Shown: piece by piece, positions 44,403-52,996 of the stretch
How positions within the stretch are numbered: position 1 is the stretch's first letter
Layout: each line of letters starts with the position of its first letter
Assembly: GCA_009929695.1 (NCBI GenBank)
Contig: RZZW01000018.1
Span: 1 to 58,201, forward strand
Source of the DNA: Clostridia bacterium
GTDB lineage: Bacteria > Bacillota > Clostridia > Oscillospirales > Ruminococcaceae
Direction: 5' to 3'
DNA length: 58,201 nucleotides
Made by a program: the position numbers and the translations under genes
The notes under the pieces: model-generated
What the model was told of the DNA's origin: nothing
The model's database searches: none
Seen by the model: the letters and a program-made list of their open reading frames with translations, nothing else

Positions 44403-44665
44403 AAAACTTCGCCCCTATAATTAAATAGGGACGAAGTGAATAAACTACTCCGCGGTACCACCCGTATTTTTGTCTAAAAATTTAGAGCAAACACTCTTTG
44501 CCCGATAACGGCGGCGTGCCGTCTGTGCCTACAAGCCACGGGGCGTTCAGCAAAGCCATTCAAAAGTGAACTTCGGCGCGATTTTTTTGCGGGCAGCTTT
44601 CAGCCGGCGGCAGCCCTCTCTAACGCAAATAATGCACGCTTACTCTCTTCGTCATAATGTTTAAT
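44403..44665 (-). promoter_or_regulatory. T-box leader of pheST (Phe)
   Basis: Minus strand. The conserved T-box GGGTGGTACCGCGG is at 44463-44450, and is followed by the terminator stem CTTCGTCCCTAT / ATAGGGGCGAAG (44436-44407) and T7. Upstream, Stem I shows the AGTA bulge and the distal GGCTGAAAGC motif; UUC at 44570-44568, in GAAGTTCACTT, is the likely specifier codon for phenylalanine. Uncharged tRNA-Phe would favour the antiterminator and raise pheST expression. Confidence 0.93.
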
Positions 44666-44671
44666 AGTGAT

Positions 44672-44700
44672 ATTATACTATTTATTTCACGCATTTGCAA
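44672..44700 (-). promoter_or_regulatory. pheST promoter
   Basis: TTGCAA (44700-44695), 17 bases, TATAAT (44677-44672). It overlaps the final codons of the upstream MFS gene on the same strand. Confidence 0.85.
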
Positions 44701-45936
44701 TAGCTGAAAACGCTTTTCTTGAAAATAGCGCCACGGCGCACGACGCGGCAGCAGCAAAAAAGAAGATTAAATACAGCTTATCGGACATTATTTCAAACAG
44801 CCCGCCGTATATTGCCTGCCCGAGCGGCGCGGCGCACATGGAAACCGTCATCATCAGCGCCATTATTTTGCCAACGAGGTCGGGTGGCGTCACAAACTGC
44901 ACATATGCGAGCATTTGTATGGAGAAAATGGTCGAAAAAGCCATTATTAAAAAGCAGCAGACTAAAATAATGAAGTAAGAAAGTATTGAAGAAAACGAAA
45001 ATAAAAGCGCGAAGGCTATCGGCAAAATTAAAATTGAGCCTGCAAAAAGCAAGATATAACTGCTTTCAAGACGAAGCCTTTTAGATAATACGCCCGCCAA
45101 AATTCCGCCCAAAAGCCCGCCCGCCGCTAGCGCGCCCTCGCATATGCCATACAGTTGATTGCCCATCTGCTGCGAAAAACCGAGCTTTTGTGTTATTATT
45201 ACAGGCAGCCCGATTATCAAGAGCGCCGACAAAAGCAGGTTTATCATTGCGACGTATATGCCTATTTTAAATATGACGGGCTTTTGCGTGCGGATAAAAT
45301 TCACGCTGTCCGCCATGTCCCTTTTACTGTCGCGAGTATTCCTTTGCTGTTTTGCTTTTTCTCAAACGGAATATGGATAAATATCTCCATTACGGCTGAC
45401 GCAAAAAAGCAGATTATGCCCATTTCAAGCACGGGCTTTATGCCCCAAAAGCCAAAAACCGCGCCGCCGATGACGGGGCCAATGAGCGACGAGAGCGAAT
45501 TTACAAGCGTTATAACCGAGTTTGCGGGGATAAGCTGCTCGTCGCTGACAAGCGCGGGTATGCTTGCCTGAACGGACGGCGAATATGCTCCCTGAATGCC
45601 GTAAAGCAGAATTAGCGTGGCGATTGTGAGCGCCGTCAAGTCGATTTTGCCGACGAGAAGCGTGTAAATAAGCGCAATTGCCGCCGTACAAAAGTCGAGT
45701 ACGACCATGATGTTGCGCTTATTTACCCTATCCGCCACGATGCCGCCGCTGGGTGACAGAATTATCATAGGTATAAACGAGCACGCCGAAACGACCCCAA
45801 AAAGCGCCGCAGACCGCGTTTCGTTAAGCAGATAAAGCGGCAGCGCAAACCGCAAAACCGCATTCCCGAGCAACGAAATAATCTGCCCTATGACCACCAT
45901 TGTAAAATCGCGTGAAAATAGCTTTTGTGTTTTCAT
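44687..45936 (-). pseudogene. MFS exporter with one frameshift
   Basis: A 12-helix major facilitator split in two frames. The first frame (45936-45301) covers helices 1-6 with the MFS loop motif 'GGIVADRVNKRNIMV' and ends '...ILATVKGTWRTA'. The second (from 45316) continues 'MADSVNFIRTQKPVIFKIGI' with helices 7-12. The two overlap at GTAAAAGGGACATGGC; one extra base there restores a single protein of about 415 residues. Related to multidrug or macrolide exporters (MefA-like). It is probably controlled by the TetR gene upstream. A sequencing error in the A4 run could also explain the break. Confidence 0.85.
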
Positions 45937-45958
45937 AAATAGCTCCTTTGAAATTTTA

Positions 45959-45979
45959 ATACCAACCGTCGGTATGTAT
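45959..45979. promoter_or_regulatory. Candidate TetR operator upstream of MFS gene
   Basis: Palindrome ATACCAACCGTCGGTAT (45959-45975). The right half extended, CCGTCGGTATGTAT, closely matches CCGTTAGTATGTAT upstream of the tetR gene at 46742. Confidence 0.75.
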
Positions 45980-45982
45980 TAA

Positions 45983-46083
45983 AAGAAAAAATAAGAAAGA
46001 AGAAAGAAAATTCGCATTCCATTAAAATGTGATTTCGGCAGAAATCACTCATTACTTCTTCTTTTTTCTATCTTCTTTCTTCT
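45983..46083. repeat. Family D repeat between tetR and MFS
   Basis: Purine tract on the left (AAGAAAGAAGAAAGAAAAT), central hairpin GTGATTTCGGCAGAAATCAC, pyrimidine tract on the right (TTACTTCTTCTTTTTTCTAT). The right tract includes the last codons (KEERR) and TAG stop of the tetR gene. Confidence 0.8.
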
Positions 46084-46721
46084 TTTACGCTGCAAAATCT
46101 GACGTATCCATCAATCATTTCCTCGTCCGCTAAATCAATCCCCACGCCTTTTAGCATGGCGGTGAAAACTTGCACGCGGGCTTTTGTGTCCTCGGCGTTG
46201 GCGTTCACGACTAGCGGGTTCATCCACACATTTGCCAGTATCAGCATCGCCTCTGCCACCTGCTTCGGGTACTGCGTCTTAATGCTGCCGTCCGCTATGC
46301 CCTGCTCTATTACAGGCTGAACAAACTGCGGCGACACAACATCGAAAATCTCCTTCACCTGCATGGCGAGCATTCGCGGATTGTCAAGCATATTCGGCGC
46401 AATTTCAAACACTTCGTCCCTGTTGTTGCTGTTTAGCGACATTGAAAACAGCCTGCGCAGCTTTTGATAGCCTGTTAAGCCCTTTGCCTTTACAACGTCC
46501 ATCATTCCGTCTACAAGCTGCTCGTTGTATCTGTCCGACACAGCGTTCATAATTTCGTCCTTTGACTTAAAATGATGATAAATAGCGCCCTTAGACAGCC
46601 CGCCAAGCCCGTTTATTATGTCTTGAATAGAGGTGTTGTCATAGCCTTTTTCAAGAAATAGCTTTTGCGCAACGTCAAGAATTAGGCTGACTGTCTCCTC
46701 GGGATATTTATTTCGCGCCAT
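46068..46721 (-). CDS. TetR-family regulator of the MFS exporter
   Basis: A 217 aa regulator with the helix-turn-helix 'TSIQDIINGLGGLSKGAIYH' followed by 'HFKSKDEIMNAV'. The ligand domain is the usual all-helical type. ATG at 46721 follows GGGGGC. It precedes the MFS gene on the same strand, and the same motif (CCGTYRGTATGTAT) occurs upstream of both, so it probably represses both. The C-terminus and stop are within a family D repeat. Confidence 0.87.
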   Translation of the reverse strand: MARNKYPEETVSLILDVAQKLFLEKGYDNTSIQDIINGLGGLSKGAIYHHFKSKDEIMNAVSDRYNEQLVDGMMDVVKAKGLTGYQKLRRLFSMSLNSNNRDEVFEIAPNMLDNPRMLAMQVKEIFDVVSPQFVQPVIEQGIADGSIKTQYPKQVAEAMLILANVWMNPLVVNANAEDTKARVQVFTAMLKGVGIDLADEEMIDGYVRFCSVKEERR

Positions 46722-46736
46722 ATGACAGCCCCCTTT

Positions 46737-46760
46737 ACATACCGTTAGTATGTATACATA
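46737..46760. promoter_or_regulatory. Candidate TetR operator at its own promoter
   Basis: ACATACCGTTAGTATGTATACATA contains two overlapping near-palindromes built on GTATGTATAC (46749-46758), 16 bases upstream of the tetR start. Confidence 0.7.
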
Positions 46761-46805
46761 CTATCACCGCCCCCCTGCAATGTCAATAACCTTACATAAA
46801 TTTTA

Positions 46806-46834
46806 TTGAAACGCACACAAATATGCTGTATAAT
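46806..46834 (+). promoter_or_regulatory. acpS promoter
   Basis: TTGAAA (46806-46811), 17 bases, TATAAT (46829-46834), 34 bases before the acpS start. Confidence 0.85.
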
Positions 46835-46867
46835 CTTAGCATAGCTTTTAAAATATGGAGAAAATTT

Positions 46868-47242
46868 ATGATATACGGTATTGGCGTTGACACAACAAGC
46901 GTTTCGCGCATTGAAAAAAGCATGAAAAGCGACAGCTTTATGCGCAGAGTTTTCGGCGCAGACGAGCTTTGTATGTTTGAAAAAAAGAATTACAGCGCCG
47001 AGACTGTCGCCGCTAATTTTGCCGCCAAGGAGGCGCTAAGTAAGGCGCTCGGCTGTGGAATTATGGGCTTTTCGCTATGTGAGGCACAGGCTTTGCGAGG
47101 CGAAAACGGCGTGCCGTATTATAAGCTTTCTGGCAAACTTGAAGAAACGATTAAAGAGAAAAAGCTGCGCTGTCTGCTGTCTTTGACGCACGAGGGCGGC
47201 TTTGCGACGGCGTTTGCCGTTTTAGAGGAGGAAGAAAATTGA
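46868..47242 (+). CDS. acpS: Holo-[acyl-carrier-protein] synthase
   Basis: A 124 aa phosphopantetheinyl transferase that activates acyl carrier protein. Motifs 'YGIGVDTTSVSRIEKSM' (Mg-binding D8) and 'FAAKEALSKALG' (catalytic Glu) are both present and length is normal. ATG at 46868 follows GGAG; an upstream start at 46823 precedes that site. Co-transcribed with the HD-domain gene, which begins three bases after the stop. Confidence 0.93.
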   Translation: MIYGIGVDTTSVSRIEKSMKSDSFMRRVFGADELCMFEKKNYSAETVAANFAAKEALSKALGCGIMGFSLCEAQALRGENGVPYYKLSGKLEETIKEKKLRCLLSLTHEGGFATAFAVLEEEEN

Positions 47243-47244
47243 TT

Positions 47245-47904
47245 ATGATTACACCGGCAGAAATAAAAAACAGCGAGCAGATACAAACATATATTAAAAA
47301 GGCTGACGAGGCGCTGCAATCGCTGGGCTTTACAGAGCACAGCTATGCGCACGTGACGCGCGTGGCGCATTTTGCCGAAAAGCTGCTGACGGATATCGGC
47401 TACGACAAGCGCACGTGCGAGCTTGCGTGGATTGCAGGCTATATGCACGACATCGGCAACGTGATAAACCGCATCGACCACGCGCAGTCCGGCGCAGTGA
47501 TGGCGTTTCGTATTCTTGACAAAATGGGTATGCCCGCCGACGAAATAGCAACAGTATGCAGCGCCATAGGCAACCACGACGAAAACACAGCGTACCCTGT
47601 GAATGCCGTGGCAGCGGCGCTTATCCTAGCCGATAAAACCGACGTCCGCCGCACCCGCGTGCGCAACCGCGACATAACAAGCTTCGATATCCACGACCGC
47701 GTAAACTACGCCGTAGAAAAAGCGAGTACCAACCTGACCCCCGATTTAAAGGCAGTGGTGCTCGATTTAAAAATAGACACAGAAATATCGCCCGTAATAA
47801 ATTATTTTGAAATCTTCCTAGACCGCATGCTCCTCTGCCGCCGCGCCGCCGAGAAATTGAATTTGGATTTTAAGCTTATTGTGAACGGGCAGAATGTACT
47901 GTAA
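47245..47904 (+). CDS. HD-domain phosphohydrolase
   Basis: A 219 aa protein with the metal-binding HD signature: His in 'SYAHVTRVAHFAEKLL', the HD pair in 'AGYMHDIGNVINRIDHAQSG' and a further 'SAIGNHDENT'. The C-terminal half after about 150 ('RNRDITSFDIHDRVNYAVEK') is characteristic of a clostridial subgroup. HD proteins hydrolyse nucleotides or nucleotide second messengers; the substrate is not evident. ATG at 47245 follows GAGGAGGAAG at the end of acpS; a TTG at 47239 would be too near. Second gene of the acpS operon. Confidence 0.88.
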   Translation: MITPAEIKNSEQIQTYIKKADEALQSLGFTEHSYAHVTRVAHFAEKLLTDIGYDKRTCELAWIAGYMHDIGNVINRIDHAQSGAVMAFRILDKMGMPADEIATVCSAIGNHDENTAYPVNAVAAALILADKTDVRRTRVRNRDITSFDIHDRVNYAVEKASTNLTPDLKAVVLDLKIDTEISPVINYFEIFLDRMLLCRRAAEKLNLDFKLIVNGQNVL

Positions 47905-47907
47905 AAT

Positions 47908-49117
47908 TTACGCCTCGTGGCGTGTGTAAAACCGCACGGCGATAGGTAAAAGTGCGGCTGTTATTATTATTGGCACGACTACAAGCACATAGGGTGACCA
48001 TATTCTCATGCCGAAAATGTGGTAGAGGTTTGTGCGCATAAGCTCGGAGAAATTGCTTGCAAACGGCATTAGGGCAACTATGCTTTGAAGCATATCGGGC
48101 AGGCTGCCTGAAAAGCCGAACGGCAAAATCAGCACAAGCAGAGAGATTATTATAACCGAAAACGCCGCTGTGAGCCTTGCTGATAGCGCGACTGTAAGAG
48201 CTACAATGGCAAGGCAGCCGAGCAGACCCAGCAAAACCGCGTATGCTTCGGCTTGCCATATTGTCATTGACACGGTAGCGAGCGGCTTTATCAGCTGCAC
48301 AGGGCAATTCAGCGCGCGCGTGCCGACAAACGCAAGCTGACCTGCGATATATATTCCGCTGCACAAAATATATGTGCCCGCCGTGAGCATTAGCGCCGCA
48401 TTTATCTTTGCGTGCGCTAATTTTTTGCGCCCATATTTTGCGCAAAGCAAAACGCTGTCTGTTTTTTGCTGATATTCGCCCGCGAAAACAGGCGCGATGG
48501 CAATGCAGAGCGCCATTGCGGTGAAGAGTGCACAATCTGAAAAGATGTCGAGGAACAGCCACTGTCCTTTAAACCAGTCGTAATAAAACGGCGTTATCAC
48601 CTTTTCATTTTGCTTTATAAAAATCTCTCGGTCAGCTTCGTCGGGAAGCTGTGTTATGAGAAAATCGTTGAGAATTTTTTCACGCTGCGCGTAGTAAGCC
48701 TCAACCTCTGCCACCGAAATCTGCTTAGCGACGTTTGCGCTTTGATATTCGGGCAATATTGCAAATGTATTTCTCCAGCGGAGCAATGTATTTATAATAT
48801 ACGGCATCACTTGCATAAACGTTGCCGTCCTGCGCGACGACTTTGTTTTCAGGCAGATACGCCATATCAAGCTGACGCTTTGCCGCCGCCTGTTTTTCGC
48901 CTGTCAGTTCGCCCTTCCACTCGTCAGCCCACGCATATTCACGCACTATATTCTCTACGCCGTCAAAATTTGCACCGCCTGTATCGCTTATACTGCCGAG
49001 GCTGTAAATGCCTGTCAGCAAAACGCTTGCCAGTGAAACCGCCAGCGCAAAGCAGATGGCAATTTTAGCCGAGCGACGCGCAATCAGCTTTTTAAGCTCC
49101 CATAATGTAAGGCTCAT
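47908..49117 (-). pseudogene. ABC-2 type permease with one frameshift
   Basis: Two overlapping frames encode one membrane protein. The first (from 49117) has a helix at about 18-40 and a long outside loop ending 'AVYYKYIAPLEKY'; the second takes over at 'TFAILPEYQSANVAKQIS' and continues with five or six helices to 'AVRFYTRHEA'. The shift lies at GAGAAATACATTTGC (about 48762-48770). Intact length would be near 400 residues. It overlaps the ABC ATPase gene by four bases. The exporter may be inactive, or the shift may be a sequencing error. Confidence 0.85.
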
Positions 49118-49992
49118 AACGCACCTCTTTCTTCATCTGAAAAGCAGTATAAATATAAATCTTCAAGCGTCGGCGCGGCTTCTAAAGCGCCCTGCGGCGG
49201 CTGTTTATCGGTGATGAGCCGCACAAGCACGTTGTCGCCGACATGGTGAAGATTTGCTATAATGCAGCTTTGCGAAAGCTCATCCGCCTGCTTTTGCGGC
49301 ATTGTGCACTCAAAAACCTTGCCCTGCACCTGCGCCGTGAGCCGCTCGGCTGTTCCTCTTGAAATAAGGCAGCCCTTTTTCATCAGCAGAATTTCGTCCG
49401 AAATATATTCGACGTCGGAGACGATGTGCGTTGACAAAATGACAATTCTGTCCTTTGCAAAATCCGCGAGCATATTGCGAAAACGCACGCGCTCCTTGGG
49501 GTCAAGCCCGGCTGTCGGCTCGTCCAAAATCAAGATTTTAGGGTCGTTAAGCATAGCCTGTGCGATGCCGAGGCGTTGCTTCATGCCGCCTGAAAAAGTT
49601 TTCACTTTTTTCTTAGCACAGTCGGCAAGGCCAACTTTTTCAATCAGAGCCGCGCTTTTGCGAAGTGCTTCGGCTTTTGTTAAGCCCTTTAAAGAGGACA
49701 TATAAAGAAGAAATTCAAGCGCTGTAAAATTGGGATAATAGCCGAAATCCTGCGGCAGATAGCCGAGAACGTCGCGGTACTCTTCGCCAAGCTCGATATT
49801 ATTTGCGCCGTTAAGCTTCACCTCGCCGCTCGTTGGCGTTAAAATGCCGCAAAGCATACGCATGAGCGTAGTTTTGCCTGCGCCGTTTGCGCCAAGCAAG
49901 CCGTACACACCCGCGTGCATCGTGGACGAAAGGCGGTCGACGGCAATTTTGCTGCCGTACTGCTTTGAAAGCCGCTCTATTGTAAGCTCCAT
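49114..49992 (-). CDS. ABC transporter ATPase
   Basis: A 292 aa ATPase of the ABC-2 exporter type. Walker A 'LLGANGAGKTTLMRML' (about 33-48), Q loop in 'LGYLPQDFGYYPNFT', signature 'TFSGGMKQRLGIAQAM', Walker B 'ILILDEPTAGLDP' and H loop 'ILSTHIVSDVEYI'. The C-terminal 75 residues form the usual extra domain. ATG follows AAGAGGTAA. It lies downstream of a sigma factor and membrane protein gene and upstream of the overlapping permease, so the cluster is probably one regulatory and transport unit. Confidence 0.93.
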   Translation of the reverse strand: MELTIERLSKQYGSKIAVDRLSSTMHAGVYGLLGANGAGKTTLMRMLCGILTPTSGEVKLNGANNIELGEEYRDVLGYLPQDFGYYPNFTALEFLLYMSSLKGLTKAEALRKSAALIEKVGLADCAKKKVKTFSGGMKQRLGIAQAMLNDPKILILDEPTAGLDPKERVRFRNMLADFAKDRIVILSTHIVSDVEYISDEILLMKKGCLISRGTAERLTAQVQGKVFECTMPQKQADELSQSCIIANLHHVGDNVLVRLITDKQPPQGALEAAPTLEDLYLYCFSDEERGAL

Positions 49993-50061
49993 TTTGTTAC
50001 CTCTTTCTTATGATTTACATTGAATTGCGCATCCGTCTCGGTTTTCGCATTGTCGCGGCTG

Positions 50062-50190
50062 CGGGTCGATGTGGGCATCGGCCCCTACAATTTGCGTAAA
50101 TTTGTGAAAATACGCACGGGCGGATATAGAATCCGCCCCTACGGTTTGTTGCGAATTGCATGAATGTGCATTACCATTTGTAGGGGACAC
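50062..50190. repeat. Family B palindromes between sigma and ABC genes
   Basis: GCGGGTCGATGTGGGCATCG with GCCCCTAC (50062-50088), ACGGGCGGATATAGAATCCG with CCCCTAC (50116-50142), and a half-site TGTAGGGGACACTTTG (50178-50193) that encodes the C-terminus of the adjacent membrane protein. Confidence 0.85.
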
Positions 50191-50944
50191 TTTGTAAGCT
50201 TTTAAATGCACGATACATCTGCCTGCAAATCTCCGCCGATGTGATGAAAAACGCCGCGAGCCAAAAAACCGTGTAGGCGCCTTTGTACATTTCTATATTT
50301 AAATTGAGTGAAAAAACCACAGCGCACAGCCCGCACGCGAGCATCGCGGACGAAAATGCAAAGCTTTCGGCTTTTACCTTGCGCAGCAAAAGCAAGCAGC
50401 CGCAGCACATAAAGTTGAACGGCACAAGGCAGTAAAGCAGCACGCAAAGCACGCCCGCCTTTGTGCTTGCCGCAGCAAAAGCGCTTAATGCCGCGAGGAA
50501 AACTGCGTCAGAGCAGCCGAATATGATAAGCTTTGCCGCCGCTGCCTTTTGTAGGCTGAATTTTGTTGCAAGCTCAAGCTCTATGCTGCCGACATTATAC
50601 GCCCGCACAAAATCGGTTATATTTATTAAAATAACAAGCGGCGCGGCGATTGAGGCAAGCGGCAATATCCGCTTTACAAGCCATTCTTCACGCATGAACA
50701 GCAGCATAGCGCCGCACGCAAAAAGCAAAAGTGCGCCTTGCAGCAGCCACATTTTTTTTGTTACAAAGCTTATTTGCGTCAAAATAAATCTTGGCCTCGG
50801 CTTTTTTGCGCTGTCTGCCAAAAGCAGCTTATTTGCGCTGTCTGCCAAAAGCAGCTTATTTGCGCTGTCAACCGCGTTTTGCACAGCATCTTTGTCATAC
50901 TTTTCAAGCTTATATAGCGCAAGCTTTTCTTCAAAATCAGTCAT
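50171..50944 (-). CDS. Membrane protein following ECF sigma factor
   Basis: A 257 aa protein: about 60 cytoplasmic N-terminal residues, then six helices from residue 66 onward. It begins two bases after the sigma gene stop, so it may act as its anti-sigma factor, although no zinc-finger or known anti-sigma motif is visible. Residues 27-45 contain a tandem nine-residue repeat 'DSANKLLLA' encoded by a 27-base DNA repeat, followed by a third partial unit 'DSAKK'. The last residues 'SVPYKW' are read from a family B half-site. The function is not established. Confidence 0.75.
   Translation of the reverse strand: MTDFEEKLALYKLEKYDKDAVQNAVDSANKLLLADSANKLLLADSAKKPRPRFILTQISFVTKKMWLLQGALLLFACGAMLLFMREEWLVKRILPLASIAAPLVILINITDFVRAYNVGSIELELATKFSLQKAAAAKLIIFGCSDAVFLAALSAFAAASTKAGVLCVLLYCLVPFNFMCCGCLLLLRKVKAESFAFSSAMLACGLCAVVFSLNLNIEMYKGAYTVFWLAAFFITSAEICRQMYRAFKSLQSVPYKW
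50808..50869. repeat. 27-base tandem repeat inside coding region
   Basis: Two identical 27-base units (50808-50834, 50835-50861; each contains CTGTCTGCCAAAAGCAGCTT) and a partial third. In-frame, so copy changes would alter the N-domain by nine residues at a time. Confidence 0.9.
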
Positions 50945-50946
50945 TA

Positions 50947-51432
50947 TTAATCCCCCTTGAGCGCTTCGCGCAGCTTTTGTGTGGCGCGGCGCAAGCGATA
51001 TTTCGTCACGGCAAGTGTTGCGCCTGTGATTTCGGCTATCTGCTGCGCCGTACAGTCGTGATAATATTTCAAAATGACAGCGTCGCGCTCCTTAAATGGC
51101 AGCGTGAGAACAGCCGAACGCACGGTTAGCGCGGTGTCGGTGTCATTCTCCTTCGCCGTTTGCAAAGGCAGCTCGGCAAGATATATTGGCTTTTGCTTTT
51201 TGAAATAATCCTTGCAGGCGTTTCGCGCTATAACGTAAAGAAAATTTTGCAGCTTGTCGTAATGCGTGTATTTGTCAAAGCATTTTAACATGCGCAAAAA
51301 AGTCTCCTGCGTCAAGTCCTGCGCCGCTTCTCTGTCGCCGGTATGACGGTAGCAATACGCAAATATCGCGTCATAATGCCGCCGAATTATCTCCTCTGCC
51401 GCCATGTCACTCACCACATCACCACCGTTCAT
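50947..51432 (-). CDS. ECF-type RNA polymerase sigma factor
   Basis: A 152-161 aa sigma factor. Region 2: 'HYDAIFAYCYRHTGDREAAQ' and 'DLTQETFLRML'; region 4: 'KERDAVILKYYHDCTAQQIA' and 'TGATLAVTKYRLRRATQKL'. The start is uncertain: ATG at 51432 has no binding site, whereas ATG at 51405 or GTG at 51414 follow GGTGGTG/GGTGAG. TATACT at 51453-51448 is a possible -10. Followed without a gap by a membrane gene and then an ABC exporter, the likely regulon. Confidence 0.88.
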   Translation of the reverse strand: MNGGDVVSDMAAEEIIRRHYDAIFAYCYRHTGDREAAQDLTQETFLRMLKCFDKYTHYDKLQNFLYVIARNACKDYFKKQKPIYLAELPLQTAKENDTDTALTVRSAVLTLPFKERDAVILKYYHDCTAQQIAEITGATLAVTKYRLRRATQKLREALKGD

Positions 51433-51458
51433 AATATATAACGATTAAGTATACCAAA

Positions 51459-51500
51459 AAGATAGCTCCGCCGCAAAAAAATTTGCGGCGGAGCTATCTT
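51459..51500 (-). terminator. Terminator of sigma/DUF4179 operon
   Basis: 19-bp perfect stem AAGATAGCTCCGCCGCAAA with a four-base loop. On the minus strand it follows the DUF4179-like gene and leads into TTTTTGG. Confidence 0.92.
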
Positions 51501-51505
51501 ATGTA

Positions 51506-52996
51506 TTATTCAAGCGGCAACGTCACTGCGTTTGCTTCGTCTAGGGTTACGCCGGTTGTGTAGCGGGAGATGAAGTGGGTGCATTGTTTCCATTTAGCTA
51601 TGTCCTCTGGGTTGTATGCGCCGATTATGGTTGTCGTTTCGCCTGTGGTGCGGTCTGTTGAAGAGGTGGTGTAGCCGTGTATCATCGGCTCTGTGCCGTT
51701 TGCGTCGCATGGCAAGAAGTCAATTCCAACCCACAAGTTGCCATAGGGGCGCGACACTATTTTTATGCCGTAGTCTGTATATTCTACGCTTATTATCTCT
51801 GTTCCGCTGACTGTATCAAGGGAGTTTTTCTGACCTTTTTCAAGCGGCAAAACCTCGCGCGTCTGCTCAGTGTTTTCTCCATAAATAATCGGAATAAATG
51901 TGATAGCTGTCGCGTCGGGGGCAAGACCTGTTATTTCGGAGACGTTAAAATCGCGCCCCATGCTGCCGCCGTGTGCGGGCACGTATAGCCAATTGCCCTT
52001 ATCGTCGCGCATGGCGAGCTGACCTAAGGAAATTGTACTATCTTTAAGGTTGTAGCCCTCCTCGGTGCTTATTACAGTGCCGTCCTGTAAGGTATGCGGC
52101 TCGATATCGTTTTTATATGCGATATATTCCTCGCCGTACACGGCAACAGTGCCTGACGGCGCGACGGTGAATTTGCGCAAATCTAGCGTTTTCACGCCGT
52201 CCTGCGTTGTGATGCTCACCTCTTGCGGCTTTATCTCTTTTGTGGCGGCGATTGTTTCGCTGATATCCACATTTATATTAAACGCCCATTTGCCTTCTGT
52301 GCCGCAGATATTTCCGACTGTTTCTCCGTCCGGATTATGATACCCAAAAGCGTATAAATTGAGCGTAAACTGCTGTGGCAGAGCGTCCGCAACGGCATAG
52401 TGCACCATATATTTAAACGTTGATTCGTCGATAATATACGTGTCTGAGCTGTCGTTTTGGTCGACGGTAGTGTCGAGCTGTTTGCCGTCCATTTCGCACA
52501 TAAAATGCGGCATCAGTGCATTTGCTTTCCATTCGTCCGCAAGCAAGCTTATGTCGCTCACGCCATCAAACCATATGCTGTTTTCGAGGTTTAAGCCGCC
52601 GTCTTTTTTGATGGTGAAATATGCGTTTATGAAGCTTTCGTCAATTGAGACGTTTTCAAGCGTGACGCTTATTCCCGCGTCGGTGACGGTTTGATTCACC
52701 TCGGCGTTATAGCTTTCTGTGCCCGCTTTGATGCTGTCGATGGGCTGCGCGGGCTTGCTTTCGGCGTAAAACGGAATATTGCCTTTCATCATTTTATATA
52801 TTTCCTGCGCGGCAAAAACGCCTGTTGCGAGCACGCATATTGCGGCGGCAGCGAAAAGAATTGTGCGCAGCGGCTTGCGGCGCGCGCGGCGTTTTTGCGG
52901 CAGAGCGGCATATGTTTGTCTCATGCGGTCGCTTATTTCGGCGGGCACTTCGTTCATGTTAAGCATTTCTGCAAAAATTTCTTTATCTGGTTTCAT
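51506..52996 (-). CDS. DUF4179-like membrane protein, putative anti-sigma
   Basis: A 496 aa protein. Residues 1-43 are cytoplasmic and basic, a helix lies at about 44-63 ('LRTILFAAAAICVLATGVFA'), and a large outside domain follows with 'NQTVTDAGISVTLENVSIDE' near 106, which is the DUF4179 pattern. Such genes regularly follow ECF sigma genes in Firmicutes and are thought to be anti-sigma or sensor proteins. The start overlaps the sigma gene stop by four bases. Confidence 0.85.
   Translation of the reverse strand: MKPDKEIFAEMLNMNEVPAEISDRMRQTYAALPQKRRARRKPLRTILFAAAAICVLATGVFAAQEIYKMMKGNIPFYAESKPAQPIDSIKAGTESYNAEVNQTVTDAGISVTLENVSIDESFINAYFTIKKDGGLNLENSIWFDGVSDISLLADEWKANALMPHFMCEMDGKQLDTTVDQNDSSDTYIIDESTFKYMVHYAVADALPQQFTLNLYAFGYHNPDGETVGNICGTEGKWAFNINVDISETIAATKEIKPQEVSITTQDGVKTLDLRKFTVAPSGTVAVYGEEYIAYKNDIEPHTLQDGTVISTEEGYNLKDSTISLGQLAMRDDKGNWLYVPAHGGSMGRDFNVSEITGLAPDATAITFIPIIYGENTEQTREVLPLEKGQKNSLDTVSGTEIISVEYTDYGIKIVSRPYGNLWVGIDFLPCDANGTEPMIHGYTTSSTDRTTGETTTIIGAYNPEDIAKWKQCTHFISRYTTGVTLDEANAVTLPLE

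Noticed and set aside
44232-44461. Frames across the pheST leader
   Set aside because: They translate palindromic repeats and the T-box; the same peptide strings recur wherever the repeats occur.
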